The position numbers were made by a program, and so were the translations under genes. From JARRNE01 sp963824085 (GTDB lineage: Bacteria; Pseudomonadota; Gammaproteobacteria; Chromatiales; Chromatiaceae), in contig CAWGNT010000011.1 in NCBI GenBank assembly GCA_963824085.1, forward strand, positions 12,889-76,888: a DNA stretch of 64,000 nucleotides, given 5' to 3'. Of this stretch, positions 38,683-48,402 are shown piece by piece (within the stretch, counting starts at the first letter, position 1; every line of letters starts with the position of its first letter). The notes under the pieces were generated by a model. That model was not told the origin of the DNA and did no database searches. It saw only the letters and a list, made by a program, of their open reading frames with translations.

Positions 38683-40149
38683 GTGTCGAAACAAACCCTT
38701 GTGCTTCTGTCGGTCCTGGTCGTGGTGCTCTCGTCCGTGGGTGCCCGCGCTGACCCTTCCGGTCTCGCGAGCCAGATGACGCGCATGTTTGACACCATGC
38801 TCAATTACACCAACCCGACGGCGCATCTCGGCCAGCGCCGCGGCGTCATCACCGGCGGCTCACTCGCGGCGCGCAACCGCATCGCCTCCGAGTCCCTGTG
38901 GCACTTCGTACCCCCCTCTTTTAGCGCCGGCTGCGGCGGCATTGACCTCTTTGCGGGCTCGTTCTCCTTCATCTCTGCCGACCAGTTCCAGAACCTCCTG
39001 CGGGCCGTGGCGGCCAATGCTGCAGGCTACGCCTTCGAGGTGGCGCTCGGGGCGATGTGCAAGGAGTGCCTGGAGACCATGGAGACGCTGCAGAAGAAGA
39101 TCCAGGCGCTCAATCAGGGCTTCGCCAACTCCTGCCAGCTCGCCAAGGGGCTGGTAAACGACGCGGCCGATGCCTTCGACATGAAGCACAAGGACAACAC
39201 CTCGCTTCTCGGCATGGTGAAGGGCCTGGGCGACGTCTTTGAGACCCGATCGAATGCCACCGGCTCCGACCCGATCGAGCAGGCGAGCGCCAACCTACCC
39301 AATGAGGAGCGAGAACGGCTGGAGGGAAATCTCGTCTGGCGGGCGCTCAAGCGGCACAACGCCGCGGGCTGGTTCCTCGGCGGCGACGACACCCTGCTGG
39401 AGGCGATGATGAGCCTCACCGGCACCGTGATCGTCGGCCCCCCCGAGAACGCCCCCGACGGTGAGGGGAAGAACCACGCGATCACCGTGGTGCCCGGGAA
39501 CCTGCTCAAGGTGGCGGACGTCATGAACGGCAGTCGCTGGAAGGAGGACGCGGGGGAGGGGGTGTCCCGCTGGACCCATACCTTCCGCCTTTACCAGTGC
39601 GATGACCGGGGCGAGAACGGCTGTCTTGCGCCCCGCGTCACCGAGGACACCATCTCCGGCATGGTCCAGCGGGTGAAGGACGTGCTGATCGGCGAGCGCA
39701 GTGTTGCTGGAAGCATCGGCCTGGTGCAGAAGTTTCGCATGGGCGTGGGCCCCGTCACGGACGCCGAGAAAGCCTTCATGCAGTTCGCCCCCAATGGCCT
39801 CGGGGCCGGCATCCGCACCCTCGCCCGATACGACGAGGGCATGGCGCGGCTCTTTGTCGAGCAGGCCGCCCCGGTTATCGCCATCGAGATGACGCAGGTG
39901 ATCCTGAACGACATGCTGCGTGCGGTTGAGGCCGCCGCGGCGCTCGATGACCACGCCTACGCCAAGCAGCTCCTCGCCCAGATCGAGCAGGCGCGGGTGC
40001 AGCTCTACCGCGAGTACGCGGTGGTCGCCGAGCGCTACGGCAACGCTCAAACGCTCCTCGCCTACTACCGGGACCTCGTGGAGCAGATCAAGGGCCGGCG
40101 TTACCTGACGGCTGATCAGGCCCAGACCGCGCCCCTCACCCAGCGCTAG
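38683..40149 (+). CDS. traH: Conjugal transfer protein TraH
   Basis: 488 residues from a GTG (VSKQTLVLLSVLVVVLSS is the signal peptide). Family marks: LASQMTRMFDTMLNYTNPTA, SFSAGCGGIDLFAGSFSFIS, GYAFEVALGAMCKECLETME, the Cys of GFANSCQLAKGL, and a C-terminal coiled region. TraH is a periplasmic/outer-membrane factor needed for F-type pilus assembly. It sits between traF and traG with gaps of 10 and 2 bases, the standard order, so the three are one operon. Confidence 0.93.
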   Translation: MSKQTLVLLSVLVVVLSSVGARADPSGLASQMTRMFDTMLNYTNPTAHLGQRRGVITGGSLAARNRIASESLWHFVPPSFSAGCGGIDLFAGSFSFISADQFQNLLRAVAANAAGYAFEVALGAMCKECLETMETLQKKIQALNQGFANSCQLAKGLVNDAADAFDMKHKDNTSLLGMVKGLGDVFETRSNATGSDPIEQASANLPNEERERLEGNLVWRALKRHNAAGWFLGGDDTLLEAMMSLTGTVIVGPPENAPDGEGKNHAITVVPGNLLKVADVMNGSRWKEDAGEGVSRWTHTFRLYQCDDRGENGCLAPRVTEDTISGMVQRVKDVLIGERSVAGSIGLVQKFRMGVGPVTDAEKAFMQFAPNGLGAGIRTLARYDEGMARLFVEQAAPVIAIEMTQVILNDMLRAVEAAAALDDHAYAKQLLAQIEQARVQLYREYAVVAERYGNAQTLLAYYRDLVEQIKGRRYLTADQAQTAPLTQR

Positions 40150-40151
40150 CC

Positions 40152-43100
40152 ATGTGGGAGATCTATTCGATCGGCGACTCCGCCTATCTGGCATCCATTC
40201 TGAACGCCGTGGCCATGATCGCCGGCACCGGTGACTTTCGTACCCTGGCGGGCGTCGGCTTCCTGCTGGCGGTGCTGCTCGTGATGTTCCAGGGTATCGT
40301 GGACGGCGGGCGGGGAATCCGGTTCCAGAACCTGCTCATCGCCTGGCTCGTCTACGCGCTCATGTTCGGGCCCAAGGTCTCGGTGGCCATCGAGGACGCC
40401 TACTCTGGGGCGGTGCGGGTAGTGGACAACGTGCCCATCGGACCCGCCACGGTCGGATCTATCATGTCGAACGTCGGCTACGGCATCACGCGGCTCTTCG
40501 AGCAGGCCTTCTCCACCCCGGCAATGACCGATTACGGCTTTGCGGATGCCCTGCAAACCCTGATGGGGGTGCGCAAGGCGACCCTCTCGCGTCTCGCCCT
40601 GGGCGGTGCCAACAGCCCCACCACCAACGCCGACGTGGAGCGCTCGTTCGTGAACTATGTGGCCGACTGCACCCTGGCCGATGTTGACACCGGGCGCCGC
40701 TCGATCGACGACATCCTAAATACGGCGAGCTGGGAGACCCTCAAGAGCGACTCCGACGTCTACACCACCCAGCTTTGGGTCGGCGGCGATCCTAAGCTCC
40801 TCCCCTGCAACGAGGCGTGGGTGGCGCTCTCCGACTACACCACGGTGGAGTTCCTGCCCGCACTTCTCGCCAACCTGCAGGCGCAGATGCGCCTCGCTGC
40901 GCCAGGCGATGTGGCGAGCAAGGTGCAGACGGCCCTCGATGAGATCGCGGGGGCGGGCGTGGACGCCCAGAACTACATGGTGATGGCCGCGGTGCTGCCC
41001 TTCTTCGAGAAGGGAATCGTGCAGACCCACGCGGACCTCGGCCAATGGGGGCTTGCGGCCATGGTCGAGCAGGCGCAGCAGCAGCGCAACACCCAGTGGG
41101 CGACGGAGCAGACCCTCTTTACCCGAATCGTCCGCCCCATGATGACCTTTTTCGAGGGCTTCCTCTACGCCATCGCCCCCCTCATGGCCTTCGCCGTGGC
41201 GCTGGGACCCGTCGGCATCGCCATGGTGGGCAAGTACCTGCTCTTTGGCCTTTGGATCCAGCTCTGGCTCCCGATCATGGCGGTGATCAACCTGTACCTG
41301 CACATGGCGATCGCCCGCGACCTGGCGGCGCTTCAGGGCGCAGGTCATCTGGACGTCCCCTCCATGTTCTCGCTCTACAAGCTGGACTTCCTCCTGCAGG
41401 ACTATCTGGCGACGGGCGGCATGCTGGCCGCCAGTACCCCGGCGATCAGCTTGATGCTGATCTACGGGAGCGCCATCACCGCCACGCATCTCGCCGGGCG
41501 ACTGCAGGGCGGGGACTATGTCGACGAGAAGGTCGCCGCGCCGGATGTGGTCCGCTCGGCCCCGGCGCTCACCATGAGCCCGATCCAAACCAATGCGCCC
41601 CTCACCGGCACGGTGACGAGTGGCGCCGAGTCCGTGCTACCGCGCTTCAACATCGGTCAGGAGATCCAGAGCTCGGTGACCTCCACCAGCGCGGCGCTCG
41701 CGCAGTCCTCGGCTGTCTTCCAGCGCGGGCTCTCCAGTGTTGCTGCCTCCTCGGCGGCGCGGAGCGGTCAGTCCTTCGACAGCCGGGCGATGGCGTGGAG
41801 CTACGAGAGCTCGGGGAGTGAGACGGACAAGGCGCTTCTCAGCGAAGGCGAGAGCCTGGCGCGCAAGTACAGCCAGAGCGAAATCACTTCGCAGCAGATG
41901 GCGGGGCTCGTTTCCTCGGGGCTAGCGGCGGCCGCGAGCCGCGGAAAAAATGAACAGGGCGAAGAAAGCAAGAGGCAGATCGGCGGAAATATTCGAGCCG
42001 AGCTTCAAAGCAAGTACGGGGTTGATGGTCAGTTTAGCGACCAGATCGCGGACGACATTGCCCGACGCGTCACCTCTGACCAGGAGTTCTCGGCCCGCCT
42101 GGCGGAGGGCGTCAAGGCGGACGTCGGCTCGGGCACGCGCAATGTCTTCACCGAGGGGCTGCGCCGCGAGGAGCTGTCGACACTCGCGCAACAGGCGAGC
42201 GATACGGCCAGCGCGTCGCAGAGCCACCAGCGGGCCGAGTCGCTCGCGCGGCGCTATGGGACGGCGGGCAGTTTCGGAGCGGTCGAGGTGGGGCACGCCC
42301 TGGCGCACAACCCGGCGCTCATGGCGCAGCTCGATGCGTCGATCGTGCGCATGGGTCTGGTCGGCGATCATCAGCGTCTTGCGAGTGAGTGGCGCTACGC
42401 CGAGACCTTCTCCGACCGTGACCAGGCGCGCGCCGCTGCCGGCCTGGGCCTGCTCCTCGGATACGAGCGGCCAACCTATCGGTCCATGGATGAGCGGGAG
42501 AGGCTCAGGGCCCGAGAAGCAGGCTTGCGGATCCTGAGCTCCGCTTTCGGCGGGGAGAGTGGTGCGGGGATCGACCCCAACCGGAACGCGGCCCTGGAGC
42601 GTCGGCCCCCTGATTTTGGTGGGGCGCGGACTGCTGTCGAGACGGCAGGACTAGCCGATCCCCGACGGTCGGCCGATAGCCTCGGCCACGCGATCGAAGA
42701 GCATCGGCAGATGACGCGCGATCGCTACGATCCCACCGAGGTCGACCGCACCCACGACCGCCAGCGGGGTGGTGTCGGGGACTTCGCGGCCGTTACCGCG
42801 GATGCGCTACGCGCGGACAAGCGTGACATGTACGTGTCCCGCATCGAGGAGCGGGCACGGCTGCCCCGGCCCTCGGCCCAGTTTATCGCCCAGGAGCTGG
42901 GAGGCCTCGCGGCTCAGGTCAGCCAGGCTCCGGGCATGGTGGCACGGGGTGCGGCCGGCGCACTCACAGGTTTCGCCAAGACACTCTTGAGCTCGGGCAG
43001 TATCCCGCGGGCGGTGGAGGCCGCCGGCGACGGCTGGACGCTGGCGCGGGGCGCGATCATCGACACCCGCTTGGCGCAGGTTGAACGGATTGGGCTGACA

Positions 43101-43868
43101 CCCGCGCAGATGGCGGTCTACCGAGGGGCGCTGAACTCGGTGCTCCCCGACGCGCCCGGGCTGCAGAACGCCTTCGGAACCGAGTTTTCCCAGGCGAGAG
43201 CGGCCTTGATCCGGGAGGAGGGGCCGCTCGGGGAGCAGATGGCGGATCTCCTGACCCGCGCGGCCGGCTCGAGGGACGACAGCGACCTGCGGCTCATTGC
43301 CGCCTACAATCGGGCGCACGGCGGGCTCGTCCCGCTTTCCCCCCCTCTGAGACACACGAGTATCACTGGCGGGCCGGTCGGGGAGGTGCTCGATCTGATT
43401 GCGGCCGCCGAGTCCGCCGGAAACTACAACGCCTGGTATGGAGAGGTCGATCAAAGCCGCGTGAGCCTCGCAGCGCTCACGCTCGACCAGGTGCGCGCGC
43501 TCCAGCGCGATCTCGTTCGCTCCAACGGGGGATCGGCCATCGGACGGTACCAGATCCTCGACGACACCGTGGACCGGCTGGCCGGCTCGATGGGTCTCTC
43601 GGGAAGCGAACGCTTTACTCCGGCGCTCCAGGACAGGATGGCTGCACAGCTGGCCGTTGAAGCGGGGTTCGACGACTGGTTTGGCGGAAGGATCAGCGAC
43701 GAGCGTTTCGCTCACAACCTCTCACGGGTTTGGGCGGGGCTTCCCCGGGATGAATCCAACGCGAGCTTTCATGAAGGTGTCGCGGGCAATCGAGCACAAA
43801 TTGATTATGGAAGCGTGCTGGCATCGCTGCGAGCGATTCGTTCAGCCAATCGCAATGACGATGGCTAG
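40152..43868 (+). CDS. traG: Mating-pair stabilisation protein TraG with C-terminal muramidase-like domain
   Basis: 1238 residues. The N-terminal TraG domain (residues 1-450) has membrane helices at about 30-50 (GVGFLLAVLLVMFQGIVDGG), 60-75, 330-400 (FLYAIAPLMAFAVALGPVGI; FGLWIQLWLPIMAVINLYLH) and 430-460. A long Ser/Ala/Gln-rich periplasmic part follows. The last 170 residues (EVLDLIAAAESAGNYNAWYG then GSAIGRYQILDDTVDRL, DRMAAQLAVEAGFDDW) look like a lysozyme/GH104-type peptidoglycan hydrolase with a likely catalytic Glu in AAAESAGNY. In F, TraG works in pilus assembly and, with TraN, in mating-pair stabilisation and entry exclusion; a wall-opening domain fused at the end would fit transfer. 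Confidence 0.9.
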   Translation: MWEIYSIGDSAYLASILNAVAMIAGTGDFRTLAGVGFLLAVLLVMFQGIVDGGRGIRFQNLLIAWLVYALMFGPKVSVAIEDAYSGAVRVVDNVPIGPATVGSIMSNVGYGITRLFEQAFSTPAMTDYGFADALQTLMGVRKATLSRLALGGANSPTTNADVERSFVNYVADCTLADVDTGRRSIDDILNTASWETLKSDSDVYTTQLWVGGDPKLLPCNEAWVALSDYTTVEFLPALLANLQAQMRLAAPGDVASKVQTALDEIAGAGVDAQNYMVMAAVLPFFEKGIVQTHADLGQWGLAAMVEQAQQQRNTQWATEQTLFTRIVRPMMTFFEGFLYAIAPLMAFAVALGPVGIAMVGKYLLFGLWIQLWLPIMAVINLYLHMAIARDLAALQGAGHLDVPSMFSLYKLDFLLQDYLATGGMLAASTPAISLMLIYGSAITATHLAGRLQGGDYVDEKVAAPDVVRSAPALTMSPIQTNAPLTGTVTSGAESVLPRFNIGQEIQSSVTSTSAALAQSSAVFQRGLSSVAASSAARSGQSFDSRAMAWSYESSGSETDKALLSEGESLARKYSQSEITSQQMAGLVSSGLAAAASRGKNEQGEESKRQIGGNIRAELQSKYGVDGQFSDQIADDIARRVTSDQEFSARLAEGVKADVGSGTRNVFTEGLRREELSTLAQQASDTASASQSHQRAESLARRYGTAGSFGAVEVGHALAHNPALMAQLDASIVRMGLVGDHQRLASEWRYAETFSDRDQARAAAGLGLLLGYERPTYRSMDERERLRAREAGLRILSSAFGGESGAGIDPNRNAALERRPPDFGGARTAVETAGLADPRRSADSLGHAIEEHRQMTRDRYDPTEVDRTHDRQRGGVGDFAAVTADALRADKRDMYVSRIEERARLPRPSAQFIAQELGGLAAQVSQAPGMVARGAAGALTGFAKTLLSSGSIPRAVEAAGDGWTLARGAIIDTRLAQVERIGLTPAQMAVYRGALNSVLPDAPGLQNAFGTEFSQARAALIREEGPLGEQMADLLTRAAGSRDDSDLRLIAAYNRAHGGLVPLSPPLRHTSITGGPVGEVLDLIAAAESAGNYNAWYGEVDQSRVSLAALTLDQVRALQRDLVRSNGGSAIGRYQILDDTVDRLAGSMGLSGSERFTPALQDRMAAQLAVEAGFDDWFGGRISDERFAHNLSRVWAGLPRDESNASFHEGVAGNRAQIDYGSVLASLRAIRSANRNDDG

Positions 43869-43952
43869 CCTGAGAATGTCAATGAGACCGATTGGGTCAA
43901 GGGGAGGTTTCGAACCCCGGCCTCCCGGTGCGATACCGCGCTTGAGCGTCCA

Positions 43953-44324
43953 TCACGTGTAGAAGCCGGGACCGCCGCTATTCTCGTCGATCTCTCCGCC
44001 TCGAAAGAAAGCGCCATGGCGGGCGGCATTGATCTCATCCAGGTAGTAGCCGGGCACCCAGTGATCTGTACCGTCGAAAACGCCCGTATGGGGCGATGTC
44101 TCAGCTTTCCGCAAGAACCGGTATCCCCCTGCGATGATGGCTAGGAGGATCAGCGCTTCGATCAGGTAGTAGAACGCCTGTTGAATCTCCAGGGACGCAA
44201 GGGCGAATAGCCCTGCGATAGTTGGCGGGGTCACGAACAGAATCTGACACGTCTGCACGACAATCTGTCGCATGCGCATGGTAGCGATGCCCCAACACAC
44301 TATGCCAAGCATGGACGCATTCAT
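43953..44324 (-). CDS. Putative membrane protein, unknown
   Basis: 123 residues from MNASMLGIVCWGIATMRMRQ. Two hydrophobic segments (QILFVTPPTIAGLFALASLE and YYLIEALILLAIIAGGYRFL) are followed by a soluble tail with DHWVPGYYLDEINAARHGAF. No family recognised. No clear binding site; a GTG at 44348 is an alternative start. It is opposite to traG and may be cargo. Confidence 0.45.
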   Translation of the reverse strand: MNASMLGIVCWGIATMRMRQIVVQTCQILFVTPPTIAGLFALASLEIQQAFYYLIEALILLAIIAGGYRFLRKAETSPHTGVFDGTDHWVPGYYLDEINAARHGAFFRGGEIDENSGGPGFYT

Positions 44325-44348
44325 GCGTCGGCCATCAAGATAGCACAC

Positions 44349-44637
44349 CGTCCCGGGTTTGCAGGAAGTCGCCGGCGTTGGAGTAGGCTCATCAATCCGT
44401 CAGCGGCCGAGCAGCCCAACCCTCGGCATTGACGTGGATGACTGAGACGGTGCAGACGCCTTGGTGTAGCGCAAGAAACCCATGTCCGTGTAAGGTCGAC
44501 GGCTTTCTGCGCGCCACGGCGCCTGATTCATAAGGGCGATGTGAGTCACTTCCGTCTGCCGGTGGCTGCGATGACCGATTAGCACAGGTGCGGGAGACCG
44601 TAGATTGGGGTCACGGGACGGGAGGCAGGTAGCCCTG
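44349..44637. other. Non-coding stretch between cargo genes
   Basis: No gene seen; it should hold the promoter of the membrane protein at 44638. Confidence 0.35.
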
Positions 44638-45027
44638 ATGCAGATTCTGAAGGCAGGCGTTCTCTATTTCGCGCTGGTCTTCGGGGCTGGCTTCGTGCTC
44701 GGGACCGTCCGTACCCTCTGGATAATGCCCCAGATCGGCACCCGGCTCGCCGAGCTGGTGGAGATGCCCGTGATGCTGGGCATCATCCTGGTCGCCGCGC
44801 GCTGGACCCTGCGCCGCTTTGGCGTGTCGCCCAAGCCCGTGCAACGTCTCGCCATCGGTTGCCTCGCCCTCGGACTGCTGTTGGCCGCGGAATTCACACT
44901 CGTCCTTGGGCTCCGCGGGCTTACCCTTGAAGCCTATTTCGCCAGCAGAGACCCCGTGGCGGGAACCGTGTACTACCTGATGCTGGTCGTGTTTGCCCTC
45001 ATGCCCCTGCTTGTTCTCCGAAGGTGA
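44638..45027 (+). CDS. Conserved four-helix membrane protein, unknown function
   Basis: 129 residues, four predicted membrane helices: MQILKAGVLYFALVFGAGFV, VEMPVMLGIILVAARWTLRR, GCLALGLLLAAEFTLVLGLR, YYLMLVVFALMPLLVLRR. LGTVRTLWIMPQIGTRLAEL and SRDPVAGTVYY are conserved in a widespread bacterial hypothetical family known to me only as such. GGGAGGCAGG precedes the ATG. It overlaps or abuts the start region of the following periplasmic protein. Likely ICE cargo rather than a transfer gene. Confidence 0.7.
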   Translation: MQILKAGVLYFALVFGAGFVLGTVRTLWIMPQIGTRLAELVEMPVMLGIILVAARWTLRRFGVSPKPVQRLAIGCLALGLLLAAEFTLVLGLRGLTLEAYFASRDPVAGTVYYLMLVVFALMPLLVLRR

Positions 45028-45089
45028 GCGGGGATGGGCAGGGCTGTGTCGCTTCCTTTTTCTGCTCAGGGTGTAAGGCACGGGCGCTG

Positions 45090-46448
45090 ATGTCGCGTAC
45101 TAACATTCATTGGCGGTGGTCAGCGCTGGCCGTTTTTCTCATGCTGGCCATGTTTTGGCCTGGCGCAGGTGCCGCTGGGTCGGGCGAGTCCGATCGCGAC
45201 GGTGCGATCGACGCCGCCTACGGCTTTCTCTACCGCCAACTGGACCGGCCGCCTTTGGACGAGCCGCGATTCGTGCAGAGCTACCTGCCGGGCGGGTGCG
45301 CGCTGGGGGCGCCGGAGAACGCCGCCTATGTCTACGATCAGGCGCTTGTGCTGCTGGCCCTGCTGGCGCGGGGAACACCCGAGGATCTGACCCGTGCCGA
45401 TCTCCTCGCTCAGACGCTGGTCGAGGCCCAGCGCAGTGACCGCACCTTCCGCGACGGACGCCTGCGCAACGCCTACACGAGCGGACAAGTCCGTGATCCC
45501 CGGAGTGGGCTGACGCGTCTGCCCGGGCGGTGGGACACCGCCCAGGGGAGGTATCTCGAGGACGAGTACGCCGCGGGCTCCGACACCGGAAACGCGGCCT
45601 GGGCCGCGCTGGCGCTCGTGCAGGCGCACGGTATGCTCCCGCAGGGTGAGGGCGCGTCCTATCTCTCTGCGGCACGTCGCCTCGGCGCGTGGATCGTGCG
45701 GGAGAACCGAGTGGACGATTTCCGCGGTGGTTTCCGGGGCGGCGTCGAGGGCTTCGAGGCACCTCCCGGATCCGGGGAGGGACAGGTTCCCTCGCTCTGG
45801 CGGAGCACCGAGCACAACATCGACCTCGTGGCCCTGTTCGGGCACCTCGCGACGGCGGTCGGGCGCGACACCGCCGAAGGCCGTAGCTGGCTGGAGCAGC
45901 AGGCGCATGCGCGCGGCTTCGTCGAAGGCATGGTCGTTCGCGACGAGAATGGGGAGCATCTGCAGCTCGGGGCGGAGCCCGCAGGAGGGATTAACCGCGC
46001 AATGGTCCCGCTCGATGCACAGACCTGGTCGGTGCTCGGCCTGGGCGAGCCCGAGCGCTATCGCCCCGCCCTCGACTGGGCCCTTCTCCACTGTCGCGCG
46101 GCGACCCCGGAGCACGCGTTCGACTTCAATTGCGACGATGGCGATGGCGCCTGGTGGGAGGGCTCCGCCCAAGCGGCCGTGGCACTGCATGTGCTCGGGC
46201 GGGCCCATGAGGCAGCGCCGATCCTGGCGGCAATGCAGGCGGCACAGATCGGGAGTGGTCCCGCCGCCGGCGCGCTGCCGGCGGCGACCGTTTGCGGCTT
46301 GACGACGGGCCTGGGGAAACACTGGCACACGGGTGACACAGTCACACCGTGGCTCTATCCGGACAGCCCGCACATCGGCGCCACGGCCTGGTACCTGCTC
46401 GCCCTGCTGGGGAAGAACCCCTTCAATCTCGGTGCACCGGTTAGGTGA
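45090..46448 (+). CDS. Periplasmic alpha/alpha-toroid (six-hairpin glycosidase-like) protein
   Basis: 452 residues. A signal peptide (SALAVFLMLAMFWPGAGAAG) is followed by repeated helical hairpins with aromatic/acidic loop motifs: AYVYDQALVLLALLARGTPE, SDTGNAAWAALALVQAHGML, STEHNIDLVALFGHLATAVG and DGAWWEGSAQAAVALHVLGR, then SPHIGATAWYLLALLGKNPF at the end. This is the pattern of alpha/alpha-barrel glycosidases and related proteins. Asp/Glu in YDQA, STEHN and WEG lie where catalytic acids are found, but the substrate cannot be inferred. It may be coupled to the preceding membrane protein. Confidence 0.6.
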   Translation: MSRTNIHWRWSALAVFLMLAMFWPGAGAAGSGESDRDGAIDAAYGFLYRQLDRPPLDEPRFVQSYLPGGCALGAPENAAYVYDQALVLLALLARGTPEDLTRADLLAQTLVEAQRSDRTFRDGRLRNAYTSGQVRDPRSGLTRLPGRWDTAQGRYLEDEYAAGSDTGNAAWAALALVQAHGMLPQGEGASYLSAARRLGAWIVRENRVDDFRGGFRGGVEGFEAPPGSGEGQVPSLWRSTEHNIDLVALFGHLATAVGRDTAEGRSWLEQQAHARGFVEGMVVRDENGEHLQLGAEPAGGINRAMVPLDAQTWSVLGLGEPERYRPALDWALLHCRAATPEHAFDFNCDDGDGAWWEGSAQAAVALHVLGRAHEAAPILAAMQAAQIGSGPAAGALPAATVCGLTTGLGKHWHTGDTVTPWLYPDSPHIGATAWYLLALLGKNPFNLGAPVR

Positions 46449-46580
46449 CAGCGTGGTGCTGCCGTCAAGCTTCGCAAAGGGGGTGCGGTGGCGACGGCCG
46501 ATGCCGTCTGACCGCCGATGCCTGTTGCGTCCCAGAGGCGGCAGGCGAACGGTGGTGACTGTTGACCCGAGACGGACGGG

Positions 46581-46664
46581 ATGAACGACAAGAGACTCAC
46601 GGAGCTCCTGGTTGCCCTTCACCAAGGGCTTCGCCGCTTGGGACCCGGCAGCGCTGACGCGTGC
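46581..46664 (+). pseudogene. N-terminal fragment resembling a class I methyltransferase
   Basis: MNDKRLTELLVALHQGLRRL and GPGSADAC resemble the start of small SAM-dependent methyltransferases (xxLLxLHxGLPRQGPG), but the SAM-binding glycine motif that should follow is absent and the reading becomes non-protein-like. Probably a truncated remnant. Confidence 0.35.
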
Positions 46665-46873
46665 CAGGCCATCAGCCGCCCGGGGGGTAGTGAGGCGCGC
46701 CTGCTTACCTCAGAACCTGATCGTGGGGGATGCTATGCGCCCGCTCGACGCTCTCGGATCGAGCGGCGTTTGCTGGACTTCAGGCTCAACGTTTCCCTGC
46801 TTACTCGTTGAGGCCGGGAGGGGACGCACCCGCGTCGACAGACGCGCTTCTCCCTGGCCCCCGTGAACCAGGG

Positions 46874-47713
46874 TCAACGATAGGCCTCGCACGCGCGGTA
46901 CAGGCCTTCGACCGCCTCGCGGTCGTCCCCGAACCGGCAGTGGACTTCGCGCTCGTGCTCGAAGTACTTGCCGCTCACAGCACCTCCCACGTCTTCGGTC
47001 GCCAGCCAGGCGGGGGTGCAGGCGGCCTGGTCGGGTGTCTCACTGCCGCCGAAACCAAGGCTCCGGCTCAGGGTGGAGACGGCGTCGCCGGGATGACAGG
47101 CGTTGACGGTGATGCCTGCCGCCTGGAGGCGCTCAGCAAAGGCGGCCGTCAGCATGCGGTCGGCCTGCTTTGACTGGCGGTAAGCCGCGTCGTTGTCATA
47201 CCGCCGCCGCTTGAGCTCCAGGTCGTCGAGATCCAACCCACCGGCCCAGTAGCTTGCCACATTGACCGCCCGCGCCGGCGCCGACCGGGCGAGCTGCTCC
47301 CGGAAGGCCTCGATCATCCAGAAGTAGCCGAGCACGTTGGTGGCGAACTGCAGTTCGATGCCCTCGGGGGTTTCCTCGCGCCCGCGGGGCGCGATTGCGG
47401 CATTGTTGACCAGGACATGGGCGGGGCCGCTCCAGCGTTCGGCAAGGGCGGTGATGGAGGCGCGCCGAGCCAGGTCGACCAGCTCGTAGCGGACCTTCGC
47501 GTTGCCGGTTCGCTGCCGGATGTCCCGCACCGCCGCCTGTGCCTTCGCCGGATCGCGGCAAAGAAGGACGACCTCGTAGTCGGGACGGGCGGCGATCCGC
47601 TCGGCGATGGCCTTGCCGATGGCCCCGGTGGCACCGGTGACCAGCGCCACCCGGCGTCGATCGGGGTCCCGCGTATCGTCTTCGTTTGGTGTCATGCTGT
47701 GTTCGTCACGCAT
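46874..47713 (-). CDS. Short-chain dehydrogenase/reductase
   Basis: 279 residues. Cofactor motif VALVTGATGAIGKAIAERIA (TGxxxGIG), then LVDLARRASI, VLVNNAAIAPRG (NNAA), the active-site Ser in NVASYWAGG and the catalytic YRQSK (Tyr-x3-Lys). The LELKRRRYDNDAAYRQSKQA and HPGDAVSTLSRSLGF segments resemble the retinol-dehydrogenase-like classical SDR branch. Substrate unknown. The start at 47713 or 47695 is uncertain because neither has a good binding site; the fold starts at about residue 20. Cargo gene of the ICE. Confidence 0.85.
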   Translation of the reverse strand: MRDEHSMTPNEDDTRDPDRRRVALVTGATGAIGKAIAERIAARPDYEVVLLCRDPAKAQAAVRDIRQRTGNAKVRYELVDLARRASITALAERWSGPAHVLVNNAAIAPRGREETPEGIELQFATNVLGYFWMIEAFREQLARSAPARAVNVASYWAGGLDLDDLELKRRRYDNDAAYRQSKQADRMLTAAFAERLQAAGITVNACHPGDAVSTLSRSLGFGGSETPDQAACTPAWLATEDVGGAVSGKYFEHEREVHCRFGDDREAVEGLYRACEAYR

Positions 47714-48086
47714 CGTTGCTGACCGGTCTTGGCATCCTAACAAAACCCGGGCCTGGGGCACCGGGGTACCACCGACACGCCGCCGGAGTAATGCGTAATG
47801 AGGCCCTTGCGATAACCGTTGCTGAGGGCTGTCCTTCCTTTTATGACTGAGCGGGGACCTCGTGGAATGTCCAGACCGGAGGCCAGCCGTCGCCCAAAGC
47901 AAAGGAGGCGACCGATTCCGGTGGGGCGCCGGCAGTCACCCAGGGTCACTGGAGCACGCCTTGGTGCCCCCACTCTCTGGACTACGCCGGCCTGCATGCG
48001 TGTTCACGAGACGCTGCGTCCAGCTCCCGCTCGAAGACACTGCGGACAGCGCGCCCTGCAGCCGCGGACCAACAAGGGAGGAGACC

Positions 48087-48391
48087 ATGGCATTCAATAA
48101 CGTCGGTGACTTCTGGCTGGGGCCTGGGGAGGAGATCAGGATCGGATTGGCACTGGGCGGCCTCATCGAGGGCGAACCCGAATGGGGCGGTCACGACTTC
48201 GGCGCACAATGGATCATGGCCGACAGCACGGGCATTCGTCCCGGTGCGCTTCTCGTCAAGGACGATACGAAGGAATAGAAGCCCTTGCGTGGGCCCCGGG
48301 TAACCCGGCCCCAATCGTGTACCTGGTAACCGCTGTCAACATCGGCGACGAGGGCGCAACTTTCTCGCTGCATGGCGGCGGCAACGTCTGA
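48087..48391 (+). pseudogene. Small unknown protein, frame broken in the middle
   Basis: AAGGGAGGAGACC precedes an ATG that opens MAFNNVGDFWLGPGEEIRIG, which runs to a stop at 48276-48278 after KDDTKE. In the next phase the sequence from 48257 on reads YEGIEALAWAPGNPAPIVYL and VTAVNIGDEGATFSLHGGGN, equally protein-like, to 48391. One net base change near 48250-48275 would join them into a protein of about 100 residues. Family unknown. The gene at 48403 follows 11 bases later and is probably its partner. Confidence 0.55.
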
Positions 48392-48402
48392 GGGTTTCGG
48401 AC

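Noticed and set aside
39295..40194. 299-codon minus-strand frame over traH
   Set aside because: Antisense shadow; traH has signal peptide and family motifs and is in operon context.
43885..43960. tRNA-like stretch (GGTTTCGAACCCCGGCCTCCCGG, minus-strand T-arm look) after traG
   Set aside because: A T-arm-like hairpin is present, but no consistent anticodon loop with U33, D arm or pairing acceptor strand could be drawn; possibly a chance or decayed tRNA fragment.
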